DNA of 64,000 nt, taken from contig JABBOT010000080.1 of the NCBI GenBank assembly GCA_016165875.1, positions 38,374,146-38,438,145 on the forward strand, given 5' to 3'. Both the position numbers and the translations under genes were made by a program. The DNA is from Acanthopleura granulata (taxonomy: Eukaryota > Mollusca > Polyplacophora > Chitonida > Chitonidae). Positions 1 through 12,427 of the stretch are shown one piece after another. Under the pieces are notes generated by a model. That model had not been told where the DNA came from, did no database searches, and worked only from the letters and a program-made list of their open reading frames with translations. The number at the start of each line of letters is the position of its first letter. Within the stretch, counting starts at the first letter, position 1.

Positions 1-404
1 GTGATGCTGAACCCTGAGCTTCTGGATAGGCACACTTTCGCCACACAGTGTCCACATCATCTGGTATTCGTGCAATAATCTATTTATTATACCCCAAACA
101 TTAAGTATTTCAATTAGGGACCAAAATTTAGTAGCTGAAAATGAATTTTTGACGCAAAAATTGAGAAAGTGAAACTAAGAATGTAATTATTCTGAGAGAA
201 AAGAACTGGTGGTGTTGAATGACATCAAGTTGCTAATGCCGACAAGTAATTTTTAATGATGCTCTTGGTGACGTTCAGTAAGAAATATATGCGGCCCAAT
301 TGCCTCGTTGTTTTCCTCTAAGGTATGAAGTAAAAACTGAAAATACCTTCTGATTTTTTAAGATTGTTCTACACAAAGTGAGAAATGATATTTTTTTGTG
401 ACAG

Positions 405-484
405 ATATGAGGGGATATATGACATCTAAAGGCGTCCCTGATAATCCTAGATCAGCCCGTTACATCCTCAAAGATTATGTCAAT
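405..484 (+). CDS. LSG1: LSG1 exon (26 residues plus 2 nt)
   Basis: The acceptor is ttttttgtgacag and the donor gtgagt. The exon begins in phase with two nucleotides completing a codon and encodes the conserved SARYILKDYVN block that follows the GTPase domain. Positions 1-404 look like the preceding intron. Confidence 0.9.
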
Positions 485-2326
485 GTGAGTGTATAATATC
501 TAACATAAGATCCAGCTCCTGTTTTATCAAAAATGTGTATTTTGCTTCCTTGGCTATACACCTCATGGTTTTTTGTAAAATACTCTGAATTAATGTGTGT
601 GACACTAAAAAAAAACCCATATAAATCTAAGCTTATGCGGACTCAGAACACCTTTACCATACAGCTGACAAGATTGTCCCACAAACATCTGTTATACTGA
701 AGTTTTTTGTGCAGTATAATGGTTCCACAAAAAGCAACTGTGGGTTATCACATCTGTGACATCTTGTTTTAAGTGTCTTACAAGCAGGAAAAGCACGATT
801 TATTTTTAGCGTTCATGAAAGTTTAGCTCTTGAATCTATTTTGTACCAGGATATTTTTTCAGATGATAGTTTTATTATAGTTAGAGTTTTTCTCTGCTGC
901 CTTTTCATTTAGAAGTGTTCTTTCTGATTTCATAAAGGTTTACAATGTTACAAACGAAGGGCTTTCAAGAAAAGAGAGATAAAAAAAAACAACCTTATTC
1001 GTGGAACATAATTTAAATGAGCAAGCCTAACGTTAATCTCTTCCTCAGTGTGTTTAAAGTAATCATTATCTGTACCCAGGGAAAGCTGCTATACTGCCAT
1101 CCTCCCCCGGGGGTTGACCAGCTAGCATTTCAGTGTCCAATTTCCCTTGACCAGAGAAGTGAGCGACACACCGTTCAATCCAGTGAACAGAAAGAAGAGC
1201 CTGAGGTTTGTGTTCTCAGTCAAATCGATGTCGTTAAACATTTGAGCACATAAACTGAAATGGAGCTTGCATTGTCTAGAAAATGCAGTGCAACACTGAG
1301 ACTCCGTGGTCCTTGCCAGTTAGCCGAGGTGTTCAGATGGTACTTCGTGGAACTAGGGCTTCTCATGCTGGACAATGAGACCTCATCTTGATTGCTTTGC
1401 TTTCACCTATAAGGCAGACTGCCAGTGTCCCAGTGTATTCATGTTAGATATATTTGTGATTACACCTTAGGAAATGCAACAGATAAAAGAAACAAATTAA
1501 AATTTTAAAAATGTATATTTCCTTTCTGCAAGGAAGATTCTCACATTGTAATACCACTCAGTTTGATTCCATCATCTTCAGCAAAGTCAGTGTTATATCC
1601 AGTATTGTATCAAATGAAATAAATTTAGTGAAAAATTTGATTTCGATTCTTTCGATTCTTTCTTTAGGTTCCCATGGTGACAGAAAGCAGCATTGATGAA
1701 GAATTTTTTAAGAAGGTGAGAAATGTTTCTTAATTCTTAACAACTTTTTTGTTAATTATAAAACAATGAAAGCACATCCTTATTAGGGCAAACACTTTTT
1801 TGTGTCAAAGGTTTAGGTACATTTAATTACATGAAATAAAAACTAAAATACCATCTGCAGTGAGTAACACAAAATGGTCGGGGAGACTTGTGATGTTTGG
1901 GTACTTCTTGATCCTGATATTACAATTTCTGTTGAAAACTGAATTGAATTTGACTGGAGATTAACGGTGCTTTATGAAGCACTATTTGAAAATTTCTCTG
2001 TGTGAGTAGCAACCTGTAACCTACCTGAAACTGAGAATACTTGGACAGCCAGTAACATAAAAACGACTCTGCAGAAAAGATCGTGAAACATAGTACAAAA
2101 AATTGATTTACCTTCACGTAAACAGCAAGATGCAAGAATCCACTCCAAAGGCGTTCATGGCGTTGCTGGGTTTGTGCGGGCCAGCACCTCAGGCCAGCAT
2201 GTTCCCTCAGAGGGAGGTGCCACGAGCGGGAGTAACCTCAGTCTGACGGGAAAGTCCTGGAAAAAGCACAACAACCGCAATAAGAAGGAGAAATCCAGAC
2301 GTGTCCATGGGTATTTGGACCGATGA
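405..2326 (+). CDS. LSG1: Large subunit GTPase 1 (LSG1), C-terminal four exons, partial at 5' end
   Basis: LSG1 is a circularly permuted cytoplasmic GTPase that triggers release of the export adaptor NMD3 from nascent 60S subunits. Four exons join in frame: 405-484, 1080-1205, 1668-1715 and 2126-2326, giving the last 150 residues. The match to the family as I remember it is strong. The first exon reads SARYILKDYVN, the next begins GKLLYCHPPPG, and the C-terminus has SWKKHNNRNKKEKSRR, the basic tail typical of LSG1. The G motifs lie in exons upstream of the window. The middle (exons two and three) is poorly conserved, as is usual between animals. The donor after 1205 (gtttgt) is weak, so that boundary is the least certain. 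A poly(A) signal follows at 2402-2407. Confidence 0.92.
1080..1205 (+). CDS. LSG1: LSG1 exon with GKLLYCHPPPG motif
   Basis: The exon follows acceptor tgtacccag. Its first eleven residues are the near-invariant GKLLYCHPPPG of LSG1. The remainder is polar and variable. The 3' end is set at the GAG before gtttgt because this keeps phase 0 into the next exon. Confidence 0.8.
1668..1715 (+). CDS. LSG1: LSG1 short exon (16 residues)
   Basis: The acceptor is tctttag and the donor gtgaga. The exon is 48 nt in phase 0 and encodes VPMVTESSIDEEFFKK. The IDEEFF part aligns in position with a VDxxFF stretch of vertebrate LSG1 as I recall it. Confidence 0.72.
2126..2326 (+). CDS. LSG1: LSG1 terminal exon with basic tail
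   Basis: The acceptor is cgtaaacag. The exon gives 66 residues and a TGA stop. It starts with a Gly/Ser-rich linker and ends in a Lys/Arg/Asn-rich tail (KSWKKHNNRNKKEKSRR) characteristic of the LSG1 C-terminus. Confidence 0.9.
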   Translation, partial: QDARIHSKGVHGVAGFVRASTSGQHVPSEGGATSGSNLSLTGKSWKKHNNRNKKEKSRRVHGYLDR

Positions 2327-2401
2327 CCTCACTTGTGTAAAATGCTTTATATTGTAACAACAATGATGTTCCAATCTGCACAGGCTGCAGTTGGGAAATT
2401 A

Positions 2402-2407
2402 AATAAA
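2402..2407 (+). terminator. LSG1: LSG1 polyadenylation signal AATAAA
   Basis: The hexamer lies 76 nt after the LSG1 stop. A cleavage site around 2420-2430 would give a 3' UTR of about 100 nt. Confidence 0.65.
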
Positions 2408-2945
2408 CTAATCCCATCATATTGAATAGCGTGAGCCGTGCATTTATTTTGTTTTATTTTTATTTTATTTTATTTTTGATTCTAGTTTACGGCCATAGTG
2501 ATGAATTTTTCATTTGTACGCTGGGCGTCAGTTTGATAGGTGGTGGAAACTGGAAAGTCAGGGTTACCACCTACCACTTGCAAGCTTCTGACGAACTTTC
2601 CAATGTGCAGTGTACAGACTTTCTTGTTATATTCACGGAAGACAAATAGTCTTTAAGCAAACTCAACAAGCTGTTCGGATGTTATAGTCACAGGCCTCAC
2701 CAACAGCGGGATCAGGCAGTCTAGAAATTCTCCATCCAAAGCAGGGAGCAAACAAATTTACTTACCTCTTCTGGGTCATCTAACAAAAGAAAGTAACGTT
2801 TCAGAGAGAATTTTTTTTTTTTTAAATTTTAATTAAGTTATAAAATTCAGCATTTAACAAAAGTGAATTTGTTCACCTCATCAGTGTAATATTAGGACAT
2901 TAGTTTCTTTTTGAAGCGGGAGCGGCAAGCGCAGATGTATGGAAT

Positions 2946-3013
2946 CGAATGAATGAATGAATGATTATGGCTTAACGCCACATCGGCAATATCTCAGCCG
3001 TATCGTGGCGAGT
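2946..3013 (+). repeat. Short interspersed repeat, 'cttaacgccac' family
   Basis: An (ATGA)n start is followed by gattatggcttaacgccac and an atatctcag...cgtggcga end. The same string recurs at 39315-39375 (+) and, reversed and diverged, at about 8733-8790. The flanking sequence differs, so it is a dispersed element. Confidence 0.7.
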
Positions 3014-3221
3014 ATGGAATCGAAGCAGACGGCCTGCAGAGCTGTTTCTTGTATGCCATTCATCTGAAGGGTGGGCTAACTCCATGATGTTATTGGTCAC
3101 ATGATTTCTTGTCAGCACAACTGTACAAAGCACAGGACTGGCTTATGTGATACCCTAGCATGGCTGTCAGCGTCCTGTAAAGGTTGTGGTAAATTTTAAC
3201 GGTGACGGATTGAAAAGTAAT

Positions 3222-3466
3222 GGTGGCCTTCTTGGGCGAGGTAGAGGGCTCGCGCAGCGCAGTGGTACTCAGCAATACGATCGATGTGAGTTCAAGTCCA
3301 GCACATTGTGGCTTCCTTTCCGACCTCATATGTGAAGGTCGGCCCGCAACCCACGGATGGTCGTGGTTTTCTCCCAGGCACTGCCCGGTTGTATCCCACC
3401 ACAATGCTGCCGCCGAAACATTCTCGAGTACGGCATAAGACACAAATAAATAAATAAATAAAAAGT
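3222..3466 (+). repeat. tRNA-derived SINE, family A
   Basis: The tRNA-like head has a B-box-like gagttcaagtcc near 3290. The body has the family signature (cggatggtcgtgg, actgcccggt, tcccaccacaatgctg, cattctcgagtacggc) and an (AAAT)n tail. About nine related copies occur in the window in both orientations. Confidence 0.82.
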
Positions 3467-3894
3467 AAAGCATGTATTAAGTTCAAGTCCTGCATACATG
3501 TTAGGGCCTAACCATATAAATAAGAGAAGGGATGTCCATCGTCAATGGCCTACATGTGTGTTACGGTAACTACCGCGAGTTACAAAATTCCTGACCTTCA
3601 CGTCTCTCCTGTGTATTAGAATCCATGCTGAAGCAAATGTTTATTAAGTACTTCATGTACGGAGCTGAAGATTTACATTCATGTGTCTTACACGCTTGAC
3701 CCTTGGCAGTCTTATTTTTGTTTACTCTGCCGTATGAATTTGTACACAGAAGGATGAGGAACCGGCACATATGGGCCGCCGTTAGATGGCGCTGGTGAGA
3801 CGCGAGACACGCTCGATAGGCCACCACCTATTTGCCAATGCTCAGAAGGTTACCGAAGGTTCAGACGACCAGTGAACGGTTGTATCTGAAAAAT

Positions 3895-4255
3895 GAATCC
3901 AGTGTCATTGACGCTGATAGTGCATGAAAGCGACCACCTTGAGGTCAAAAGATCCGGAACCATCCGGTCAATGTGTTAAAAAACTTTGTGCCGCCTGATT
4001 TGGCGCTCAACACTGAGGGTTTAGATCGAGGAAATAGGAGTGGTCGTTCTGGTGTCAGTACAATGTGACTGGGAGAGGTGTCCTGTCTGGTGTCTTCGGC
4101 ATGGTGCTCCAGTGGCGGTTTTGCGCCATGCATGGGCTCGCCTTGCCACAAATTAACACACGTGTACAGGCTCTAAAGACTCCTCGTGGTCCTATGACTG
4201 AAATCTTGTTAACTGCGTAAAACCTAAGAGTACACACATACATGCATATATACTA
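3895..4255 (+). repeat. tRNA-headed dispersed repeat, family C
   Basis: The left part contains a tRNA-like gaccaccttgaggtc block. The right part has tgtgactggg, tcgccttgccaca and ctaaagactcctcgtgg. Related copies lie at about 30865-31185 (+), 37480-37700 (+, shortened) and 43650-44020 (-). The boundaries are approximate. Confidence 0.65.
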
Positions 4256-6417
4256 GACCCTGCGCCTCTCTGTGATTTGGCCCTATAGTTGTCGTAAGAT
4301 GGCTATTTTTAATTTTAAGAATTACTTTATTTTTATAATTGAATAGCCTTGACAAACAAGACAAGCCCACAAAAATTTTCTCTCAAAAGTATATGGTATG
4401 CAAATGTTAAATACAATCTTGCTGAATCTTTTCAGCATTTAATTTTTGAAAATAACATACAAATTAAATAAGGGTGATGTCATGCTCCCGACTTGGCTTC
4501 ACATACCTAGGACAATTAAGAAAGAAATGCAAACAGTCTTCGGTGTTATGTCCACAGGCGCAACGCGCACAGCCAGAAACATGTCTTGCAAACATGTGTT
4601 AAATGCTGTGAACAACAGAGGCGAAGTTGGATAATTTCTATTTTTCTGTTCAGCTTATACATTTTTGGACTAAAAAAGTCATCTTTACTACCGACTTCCA
4701 AAAGGCACGTTATGCACCTGTTCGAATGTCACCGGGAAGATTATCCCACATTCGAGTGGCCCATGGAACATATAGATTGTCAAATAAAGTTTTACTGCAT
4801 CGGGGGACTCGTCTTGCGAATTTATTAGTTTAAGCTTTACAGTCTCGTGGGTTTGATATGGCAAGCTTGAGAAATCTGGAGATCTGTTATAAAACATTTT
4901 AGAAAAGAGCTTTAACATCGTTTTAAAGAACAAAGGCTGGCAGAAATCAGTTACTGTGTATAACAAATAATGACAGATATCCCGAATACGATAGCATAAC
5001 GTACGTAATGCATATAAATGAAGATTTTTTAATATTTCAGCTCGCTTTGTAAAACAGTTATCTCAAAGAGTAAAAATAACAGCTGAGACGAGATTGCCTT
5101 GCACAGTGTTAGGTGAGACTGTTGGTAACGAATAATGTAATTTGTTTTCGTTATTTGTTGGTGGATTCCTCGCTGCTTACATGCAAGTAGACATGCTTAG
5201 ACGGTTAAATCGCTGGCTAAGGCGAGTGCGAATTCAGTTCGGCTGCGGCTGTACGTCAGGGGGATCGTCAAGTATCTGAAGAAGGTCGGTAGTTTACTCT
5301 GGGTACTCCTTTGACCTCCTCCATTCATAACCTAGTTTCCGTTATATAATTTTAAAAAATCCTCAGCACAGCATTAAACATCAAATAGATAAATGAAAAG
5401 TGGGATAAATAAATAAGTGTACGCGCAGATGACTAACTTCACCAAAATGAACGCATACAAAAATATTTCCATGCCCTGTTGATATTTCCGTGCATGCTGA
5501 AGACGGTATCATGTAACACTGATCATTGCCTAGAAATCCGTAACGAACAATGCACCAAGGCACGATGCACGCCTTAAATAAGTAGTTACCCTAGGGAGAG
5601 GACCAACAAACCCACGCACTTGCAGGGTTTGGTGACCGTCAGCTTAAAAACACAGAATACATGTGTAGTCAATCTCTTCTATAGTATAAAGGCTTGGACT
5701 CTGTAACCATGGTACACACAGATCATGTTATACATGTAGCTGATTTGGCGTGTTGGGCTTGGCCATGTTGACTCCAGCTATGGCTTTATCAAAGGGTCAT
5801 AAATTTCTGTATCAAACACGAACGCGACAACTCTTTTGACTCGAGTTTAACAAGTTGACAGTATTTGTCTTGGCTTATTAGTATTTGCGACCTGTATAAC
5901 CTGATCCACTTGATACTACAAAGTTTTCTAGGCCGATTAGGTGAAAGATTACTGGGTTGAGAAGTAATCGACTTGTTCTTCCTTCCCACGGAAAGTATTT
6001 TTTCTGTGGGACAGCGACGGGAGTCTTCCTTTCACATTTAGAAACTGTTGTGCCAGATATCTCTATGATTTCCTCGATCGGTGAGGAAAAAAATTACGTT
6101 TGTTAAGTGCATTTGAAATTATCTTCATATATCACTGAGAGAAAGTTTTCTACCTGACCACTTTAACCACTTTAATAGGATATTCTTTCATAGTTCTGGT
6201 AAAGTGAACAGTTCGTTAATGGAGATCCATACTTCAACTTTTCGAAGATGAAAGCACAAGTGTGCAAATCGATAGGAGTCTTGAAAATGGCATGCAAATG
6301 GCGCTAATTTACGAGCCTCACTGCATTAAGGAGGAAATAATGATTATTTTTGGTGGTGAGTATAGATGAAGAGTCTTTCTTTTGACAACACCGTCAGCCA
6401 ATAACATAAGCCTAAAC

Positions 6418-6939
6418 ATGACAAGGTACCAGCCAGCTCTTCGACCAATCATATCTGCTAATGGCGACTTTCGACCAAGTTCTTTGAACAGTTGGAAAAA
6501 ACATTCGGCCAGGTACAAGCTACCCAAGAAAATCCAACTGTATTCTAAATGCCGCCATCTGAGACTGAAGACCAGAGCCATGACGGTGCAATCACACCTG
6601 ACAAAGGCGGATTATCTACAGTGGAATAAGTGTGTTGAAAATGGCGGCAAAGTTAACTTGCACCAAACGTCTCAGGCTACACAGACAGTGGCATTAGCAC
6701 CCGATCAATTAAGTTCCTGGGAATCTCCGATGATAGACGAAGATTGTTGTCCGGAAGGTTCGGCGAAGTCGTCTCGTCCGACTGAAGAGGCAATACTGCC
6801 CGAACATATACAGAGAAGACATGCGAGAAGACGCGATGTATTAGAAAGAGTAGAGAGAGATCTCCAAGAACGATGCGTTTCTCGGAACGGTTTGCTCATC
6901 TGGGAGCCTTTAGAATGGAGCACAGTCATTCAGCATCAG
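6418..6939 (+). CDS. Orphan gene exon 1
   Basis: A 174-codon open stretch in a region with few long ORFs. An alternative reading places an acceptor at 6399 (cttttgacaacaccgtcag), which would make it an internal exon in the same frame. Confidence 0.42.
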
Positions 6940-8253
6940 GTTAGCATGAATGTGTACTAAAATGCTAATTATATTTATAATTATTATTATAAGTATATTT
7001 AAGCGTCATGCATCGGCAGAAGAGCATTTGTTTGATCTTAGCCGTAATTCTTTTGTCGTTTACATGATATCTGGATAAAACAAAAACATAGTTATTTATG
7101 CTTATGCGACCGGGGCTTGCGCAGCGTATTGGCCCAGAAGCCTGCTACCAATGCTATCGCTGTGTTCAGATCCAGCTCATGCTGGCTTCCAACTTCGGCC
7201 ATACGTGAGAAGGTCCGTCAGCAATCTGCGGATGGTCGTGGGTTTCCCCGGGGCTCTGCCCGGTTTCCTCCCACCATAATGCTGGTCGACGTCGTATAAG
7301 TGAAATATTCTTGAGTACGGAGTAAAACACCAATCAAATAAATAAAAAAATAAATAAATGCCTATGCGATAACATAGCTGACTTTGGCGACAGTCCTGGA
7401 TTCAGGGTATAGCTGTGGGGTTTTTGTATAAATATTTTCCTGTGCTTTTCACTTGAAACTTTCTCAAGCCAGTGTAAAGTCCCAAGTGTTGCAAAGACTC
7501 ATAAATATTCACGAAATCGCGTGTGTGAGAGCCGAGGGTTACAGTGCTTTAATAAGGCCTAGTTGGTTTGTTCCACGGCGAAGAAATGCAGGTCATGAAC
7601 ACCAGACACTTATTTTGTAGACATCTTCACATTTCCACACATGGGGTACACAGGATTAAGTGAAATGCGCATATACGAATTTGTCATAAACCTTTCTTGC
7701 AATCTCCAATCTCCACATTTCCACAATAGTTGCGATATCCTTCGTAGTGTTTCGTGCCGCCTTTCTCTCAGGCCTCTCGGTAAACGCCAAAGGAGAACAC
7801 CGGGGAAGTATTGGGCACTTTTTAGTTAGAGAGCATGGTTTGAAGATTTAAAAATAATCATCAAAAATTTTTTTAGATTTTTTTTTGTTCCGAGGCAACG
7901 AATTTTAAGGTAGATCATAACACACACTCAATCGCGAAAAATAAATACCATGTAAAAGGGGACGTAACTGTGAAAATAATTTTGATAAATCAGAACGCAG
8001 GATTATGTAAAGTCCAATTAGCGGATATAACATGAATCGGACCTTTTATAAGTCATTATCATTCTGTCTTTCGAATGTACAAAATGCTACACATATACGG
8101 GTACGAATTCAACTTAATTGGGGACGGTTGGCTGCTGCCCTTTGCTTTGTCCGTGCACAGACAACAATGAAGAGCTGGCAGGATGCCAGAGTGTGCAGGC
8201 TTTGGCTGCACAAACAGCATGCCGAATTCAAACGAAACTTAACGCGGCTTTGA
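6418..8253 (+). CDS. Putative two-exon orphan gene, 204 aa
   Basis: I do not recognise this protein. Exon 1 (coding 6418-6939, 174 codons) starts at the first ATG of the open frame, with A at -3. It ends at a CAG before donor gttagc. Exon 2 (8161-8253) follows a good pyrimidine-rich acceptor ending gtgcacag and adds 30 residues before TGA. Both junctions are phase 0. The product is basic, with an Arg-rich helix-like stretch (RRHARRRDVLERVERDLQER) followed by several Trp residues (IWEPLEW, SWQDARVCRLWL). No signal peptide or membrane segment is visible. The length of the open frame, the Trp/Arg composition and the matching phases support it; the plain GT donor and lack of a recognised homologue argue for caution. 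It could instead be an upstream exon of a larger gene. Confidence 0.42.
7103..7360 (+). repeat. tRNA-derived SINE, family A
   Basis: A near full-length copy in the intron of the putative orphan gene. The body signature includes cggatggtcgtgggtttcc, ggctctgcccggtttcctcc and cttgagtacgg, followed by an AAAT-rich tail. Confidence 0.85.
8161..8253 (+). CDS. Orphan gene exon 2 (terminal)
   Basis: A strong acceptor context (gctgctgccctttgctttgt then ccgtgcacag) is followed by 30 codons and TGA. It reads on in phase from the CAG at 6939. The product is Trp/Arg/Lys-rich. Confidence 0.4.
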   Translation, partial: TTMKSWQDARVCRLWLHKQHAEFKRNLTRL

Positions 8254-11200
8254 CATTTTGGCGCCAAAGAGCGAAGGGCCCGATTCACGTGAATGAGCCA
8301 GCATCGGGTCGGTAAAATGTCGGCGTCTTCTGACAGCTATATGAGCTTACGACGATGAAGCATATGTTTTTTATAGAATGTTTAACAATTATCGGATGGT
8401 GTTGTTTAAATCTCCAGCCCTTACTCTTTTCACTCCAATTTACGTTATGCTTCCCTGGTCTTCTCCTTTGAAAGATAAGATGCCTCTGATAGAGGAAAGG
8501 TTGGTCGGGTTCAAAACAGGAGGCCTGGGTTAAAAGATAGGCGGCCCATGTTAAGAGATTAGGGAGTCAAATATCTGAGTAACCAATAATCAGTCCTAAA
8601 GTTGTAGATATAGAGTCAGAGTCGTCATTCCCCGTTATTTGTCATGACGTCACGGGCCGGAATAAGAGCTTTACGTGTGATGTTTTACACACGAATAATT
8701 TATTTATCTATTTGATAATTTTTTTTATACCGTACTCATACGGTGGCTGAAATATCGCCGATGAAGCGTTAAGCCCTGATCATTCATTCACAGCGACCAT
8801 ACTGGTGAGAACCGCCTGAGTCATTGTGCTGCATGCAATAGCTCGCTTATCCCCCGGCCACGAATTGGGGAAAATGTGTGAAAACATTAGTTAAATAAAT
8901 GGGGGAAACAAAAAAGAGAATCATATTATATTTTACGAAGACAATACCTTCATCATGCACATATCATTCATGTAAGGTTTTGGAGGTTGGAATACCACCT
9001 TCTGATAGTTGGCAAGTTTTGTGGTAATCAAAAGGACTTCGACAGGATGTGAGGCGCATCAAGGGAGATTATCCATGTAACCGCCTCGCCTAAAGTAGGC
9101 CTTGAGGAGAGGTTAATCACTTATTATCGATCTGTACTTAGCCTGACCGGTAAGGAAAAGATCGATAAATCAGATGAGAGTCTTTGTGATGACCGAGCCA
9201 TTGACAAACAGCAGTCGGCTTCCCCCTAGAAAATACTGGTAAGATTTAATAGAGCATGCTAATTGAGGAGAACCATGTAGAAATAATCGAGGGAGCTTTG
9301 ATTGCAAAGCTGTATTTATACGTTTTCCAGTAACTGAAAAAGCCCATATACCGATTTCCAATCGGTGGTTGAACACGCGGGTATCCCAAGGGGATCGCTG
9401 ATGCCTACTGATGATGAAGCTTACGCCTAATACCACTCAAGCTGCCTTGGACCTTATGGCTCGGTCAAAGCTCCCACGGTGTCCAGTAACACTAATGGTT
9501 TACGTGCAAGTAGTTCTCCTTATGACATGACAATCGCAGGAATTCAGCGAACTTACGTGACAGTGTAAATAGATGATGTCCTGATAAGGATACTATGCTG
9601 ACAAAGAATGGGGTAACCGCCCGGGTAAAATCAAACCAACACATCAGCTATCACAAGGTGAGAGTTTCCAGATTACTTCATGAAGATTGTTTGAAGAAGC
9701 CATCGCCTTTTTCCATTTGCCGGGTAGTCGCACTGTCATTACATTTTTTTTTCTGTCGCTCTCTTTGGAAAAAAATCTGCCGTTTACGTTTAGCTCGGAT
9801 CTGGTTTAATCTTCTTGAGTATCCTGTCCATGTTCTGTTCTTCTTTCCCGTCTTCGCTGAACGAAATTACGCGTTATGGCAATTTTCTAACTTTTTATCT
9901 CGAGAACAAGTTTAACATATTTATACCATGGACGCTGACAATCTGAAATTGGCCTTACGTTCCACTTCTTCAGATGTACCCAAGGGGAAATTGCAGATTA
10001 GAATTCATCAAAAATTATATATGGTGAAATTATGAACTAGAATTGGCATAAATTGGTATATAATTTGACCCTTGGATGCACCGCATGTGTCAGATATATT
10101 GCCGAGCTTGTCAGACTACATCTACAAAACAAATAATGCCAAAATGTCAGTAAAAAGAATTGATTCAAATTTTCAGGTCACACCCAATGTTTAACCATAT
10201 AGTGTGAGCAAATGCTAAATATCAAACTCACACCGCTGTTTCGTTACTTTTGTTTGGAATCAGACTATCCAATGAAAAATTGTTCTCTGAGTGTCGATGA
10301 TCGTCTACTGAGAGGGTCTATCCGAGAGATTTGGAAGAAATTAGCTATATATCCCACATCAAACTTCACAGAGATTCAGTAGCTAGCCAGCCATGTCGAT
10401 CATCATATTGCCGACGAGTGGTGTACAAACATCAGGCCTGGCGGCCGTTGCTAAGAAGCTTTTGGGTAAATAACCAGAGCTGGAAAAGCAAACATTTCCT
10501 CCCCCAAATAGGCCCAATAACTGTACTAAAAACAATCAGAACAGGGTGGGTTAGAGTCAAATACCAAGGCCCTTGTTATATCCATGCCTTATGTATGTAC
10601 ATATGTACATCAATGGCTTGTCAAAGAGTTTATTTAGCATATATACTGATCAATAGTCGTTATCCAAAATGTCATACATGAGAGTGGTAAGAAATTAATA
10701 CAAACAGTAAGTTCCATGATAAAAGTCGTTAAAATTTCCGGAAACACACACAAAGTAGAACAAATCAATTCAATTTTGTTACCAGTTATCCATCAATTGC
10801 CAAATAGGAGGCCCTGTTTTTTGTTTGGTTTAATCATTTATTTGATTAATGTTTTAAGCAGTACTCAAGAATATTTCACTTATCCGACGGCGGCCAGCAT
10901 TATGGTGGGAGGAAAACGGGCAGAGCCCGTAGGGGAAACCGAAGACCATTCGCACGTTCCCACGTACGGCCGGAGAGGAAGCCAGCATGACCTGGACTTG
11001 AGCTCACAGTGACCGCGTTGATTAGATTCTATTGGGTCATTGCCCTGCGCTAGCCACTAACCAAATGAGCTACGGAAGATCCCAGGTTTTTGAGTGCTGC
11101 GTGTGAAAGCAATCAGTACCCAATAGATAATACATGGAAAATATAAAGTATTCGAGTATACGGTAATGTGACAGCTATATGTGTAATGTTCTTGACACAC

Positions 11201-12420
11201 TGAGGTTAGTCTGCTCCATGATCTGTACTCTACATGGGAATGCATTTTGTGCACATACTAACTAGTTTTGTACGCCAACATAAAATACCCATAAAGCAGG
11301 ACAAACGCATATCATAAATGTATGGTTGTTCCAGCCTATCAGTACAGATCATTAATATCTCGCTTATCTGATGTGATAATGATTGTATCATTTGGGATAA
11401 AGTGGACAGATTGCCAGTGTCAGCATTTGAATGGGCTGTCGATTTCGCCTAAATTAATGACGCATGGAAGTGGCTCACTTCCGGTTCACAACGATAATTG
11501 TCACTTGACTCTGAGAGCTGTCCCGGAGACAACATGGCGGCCATCCCAAAAACATTTCATGGCTGATTTTTGAGTGCCTTTTTGCATGCTATGCAGCCAT
11601 CCATAAAACTGTCTTTTCATCGTGTAAAATTGTTATAAATTTATGTATAACTACATAAACGCCGCTGGGAAAGGTTTGACAGAGTTTTATCTGTTCTCGT
11701 TACTTGTACCCTCATTGCGGCAAGCCTGAAGGTAATTGCAGATAATGACGACTATTGTTGAACACCCAGTAGCCATTAAGTTTAATGTGTGTCAGTGTCT
11801 CGCTTTCAAATGACCATCGACCCAGCATAAAACAGCAAAACTGTGTCTTTCAAACACGTGTTTGTTCATTTGCTTTTCGTTTTACGGATGGTTTCAGCAC
11901 ATAGTTCCGCCAGCAGAGTTTGAATTAGAAATTAGGGAGAAAAATATTTGGTTGTCATGGTCACCGAGTTTTACTTCCGGTAACTTCGCAACTTTGAAAG
12001 AGTTCATATGGTTCGGTCAAGGGTCTCTGCAAACAGACTTTTGTTCGTTACATTCTCTTGGTCCTTTCACTTCAGAATAGTTAGGCCTAATCACTTTTGT
12101 TTGCCAGCTGAATTTTCAGAATTAGGTTTATATGTTCGCACTTTTCGGTCTTTTCGTGTAAAGATATAGAAGGTATTGCAAAGTGAAGGTTGAATACCAT
12201 AAATATTGTTCGACTGAATTGCTATGTATCGCTTCGCGTCTCGTGGGTTATCATTTCCACCTTTCATGAGAACAATATCTATGGTATTCAACATTTATTG
12301 TGCAATATTCTGTTTATTATGTATACTTTGACAATGTCGTGATTTTGTGTATTTAAAGAAGTTTTAAGCAATGTTATAGTTGCAGGAATTCAAAGACCTG
12401 TCAGTAGCGTCCCGGTTGGC
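8254..12420. other. Intergenic stretch
   Basis: No supported gene. It contains a perfect CRE palindrome TGACGTCA at 8645-8652, a reversed copy of the short cttaacgccac repeat near 8733-8790, and a SINE at 10835-11090. Open frames here are short and lack splice or homology support. Confidence 0.45.
10835..11090 (-). repeat. tRNA-derived SINE, family A, reverse orientation
   Basis: Reverse-complement signature of family A: gtactcaagaatatttcact, then cagcattatggtgggaggaa, with the tRNA-like head (ttgagctcacag...gctac) at the high-coordinate end. Confidence 0.82.
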
Positions 12421-12427
12421 CTATACA

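Larger units (their letters stand above)
2427..6399. other. Intergenic stretch with repeat copies
   Basis: No well-supported gene was found here. The stretch holds a T-rich tract at 2443-2478, a short interspersed repeat at 2946-3013, a tRNA-like SINE at about 3222-3466, another tRNA-headed repeat at about 3895-4255, and a diverged repeat around 5250-5345. A pair of minus-strand exon-like segments at 2482-2779 is discussed as a finding only. Confidence 0.5.

Noticed and set aside
1668..1681. X-box match gttcccatggtgac
   Set aside because: It lies in the LSG1 coding exon and is best explained by codon sequence; it shows that the degenerate consensus gives chance hits.
3090..3495. Open frames on both strands near 3.1-3.5 kb
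   Set aside because: They lie within a SINE copy and follow its sequence rather than a gene.
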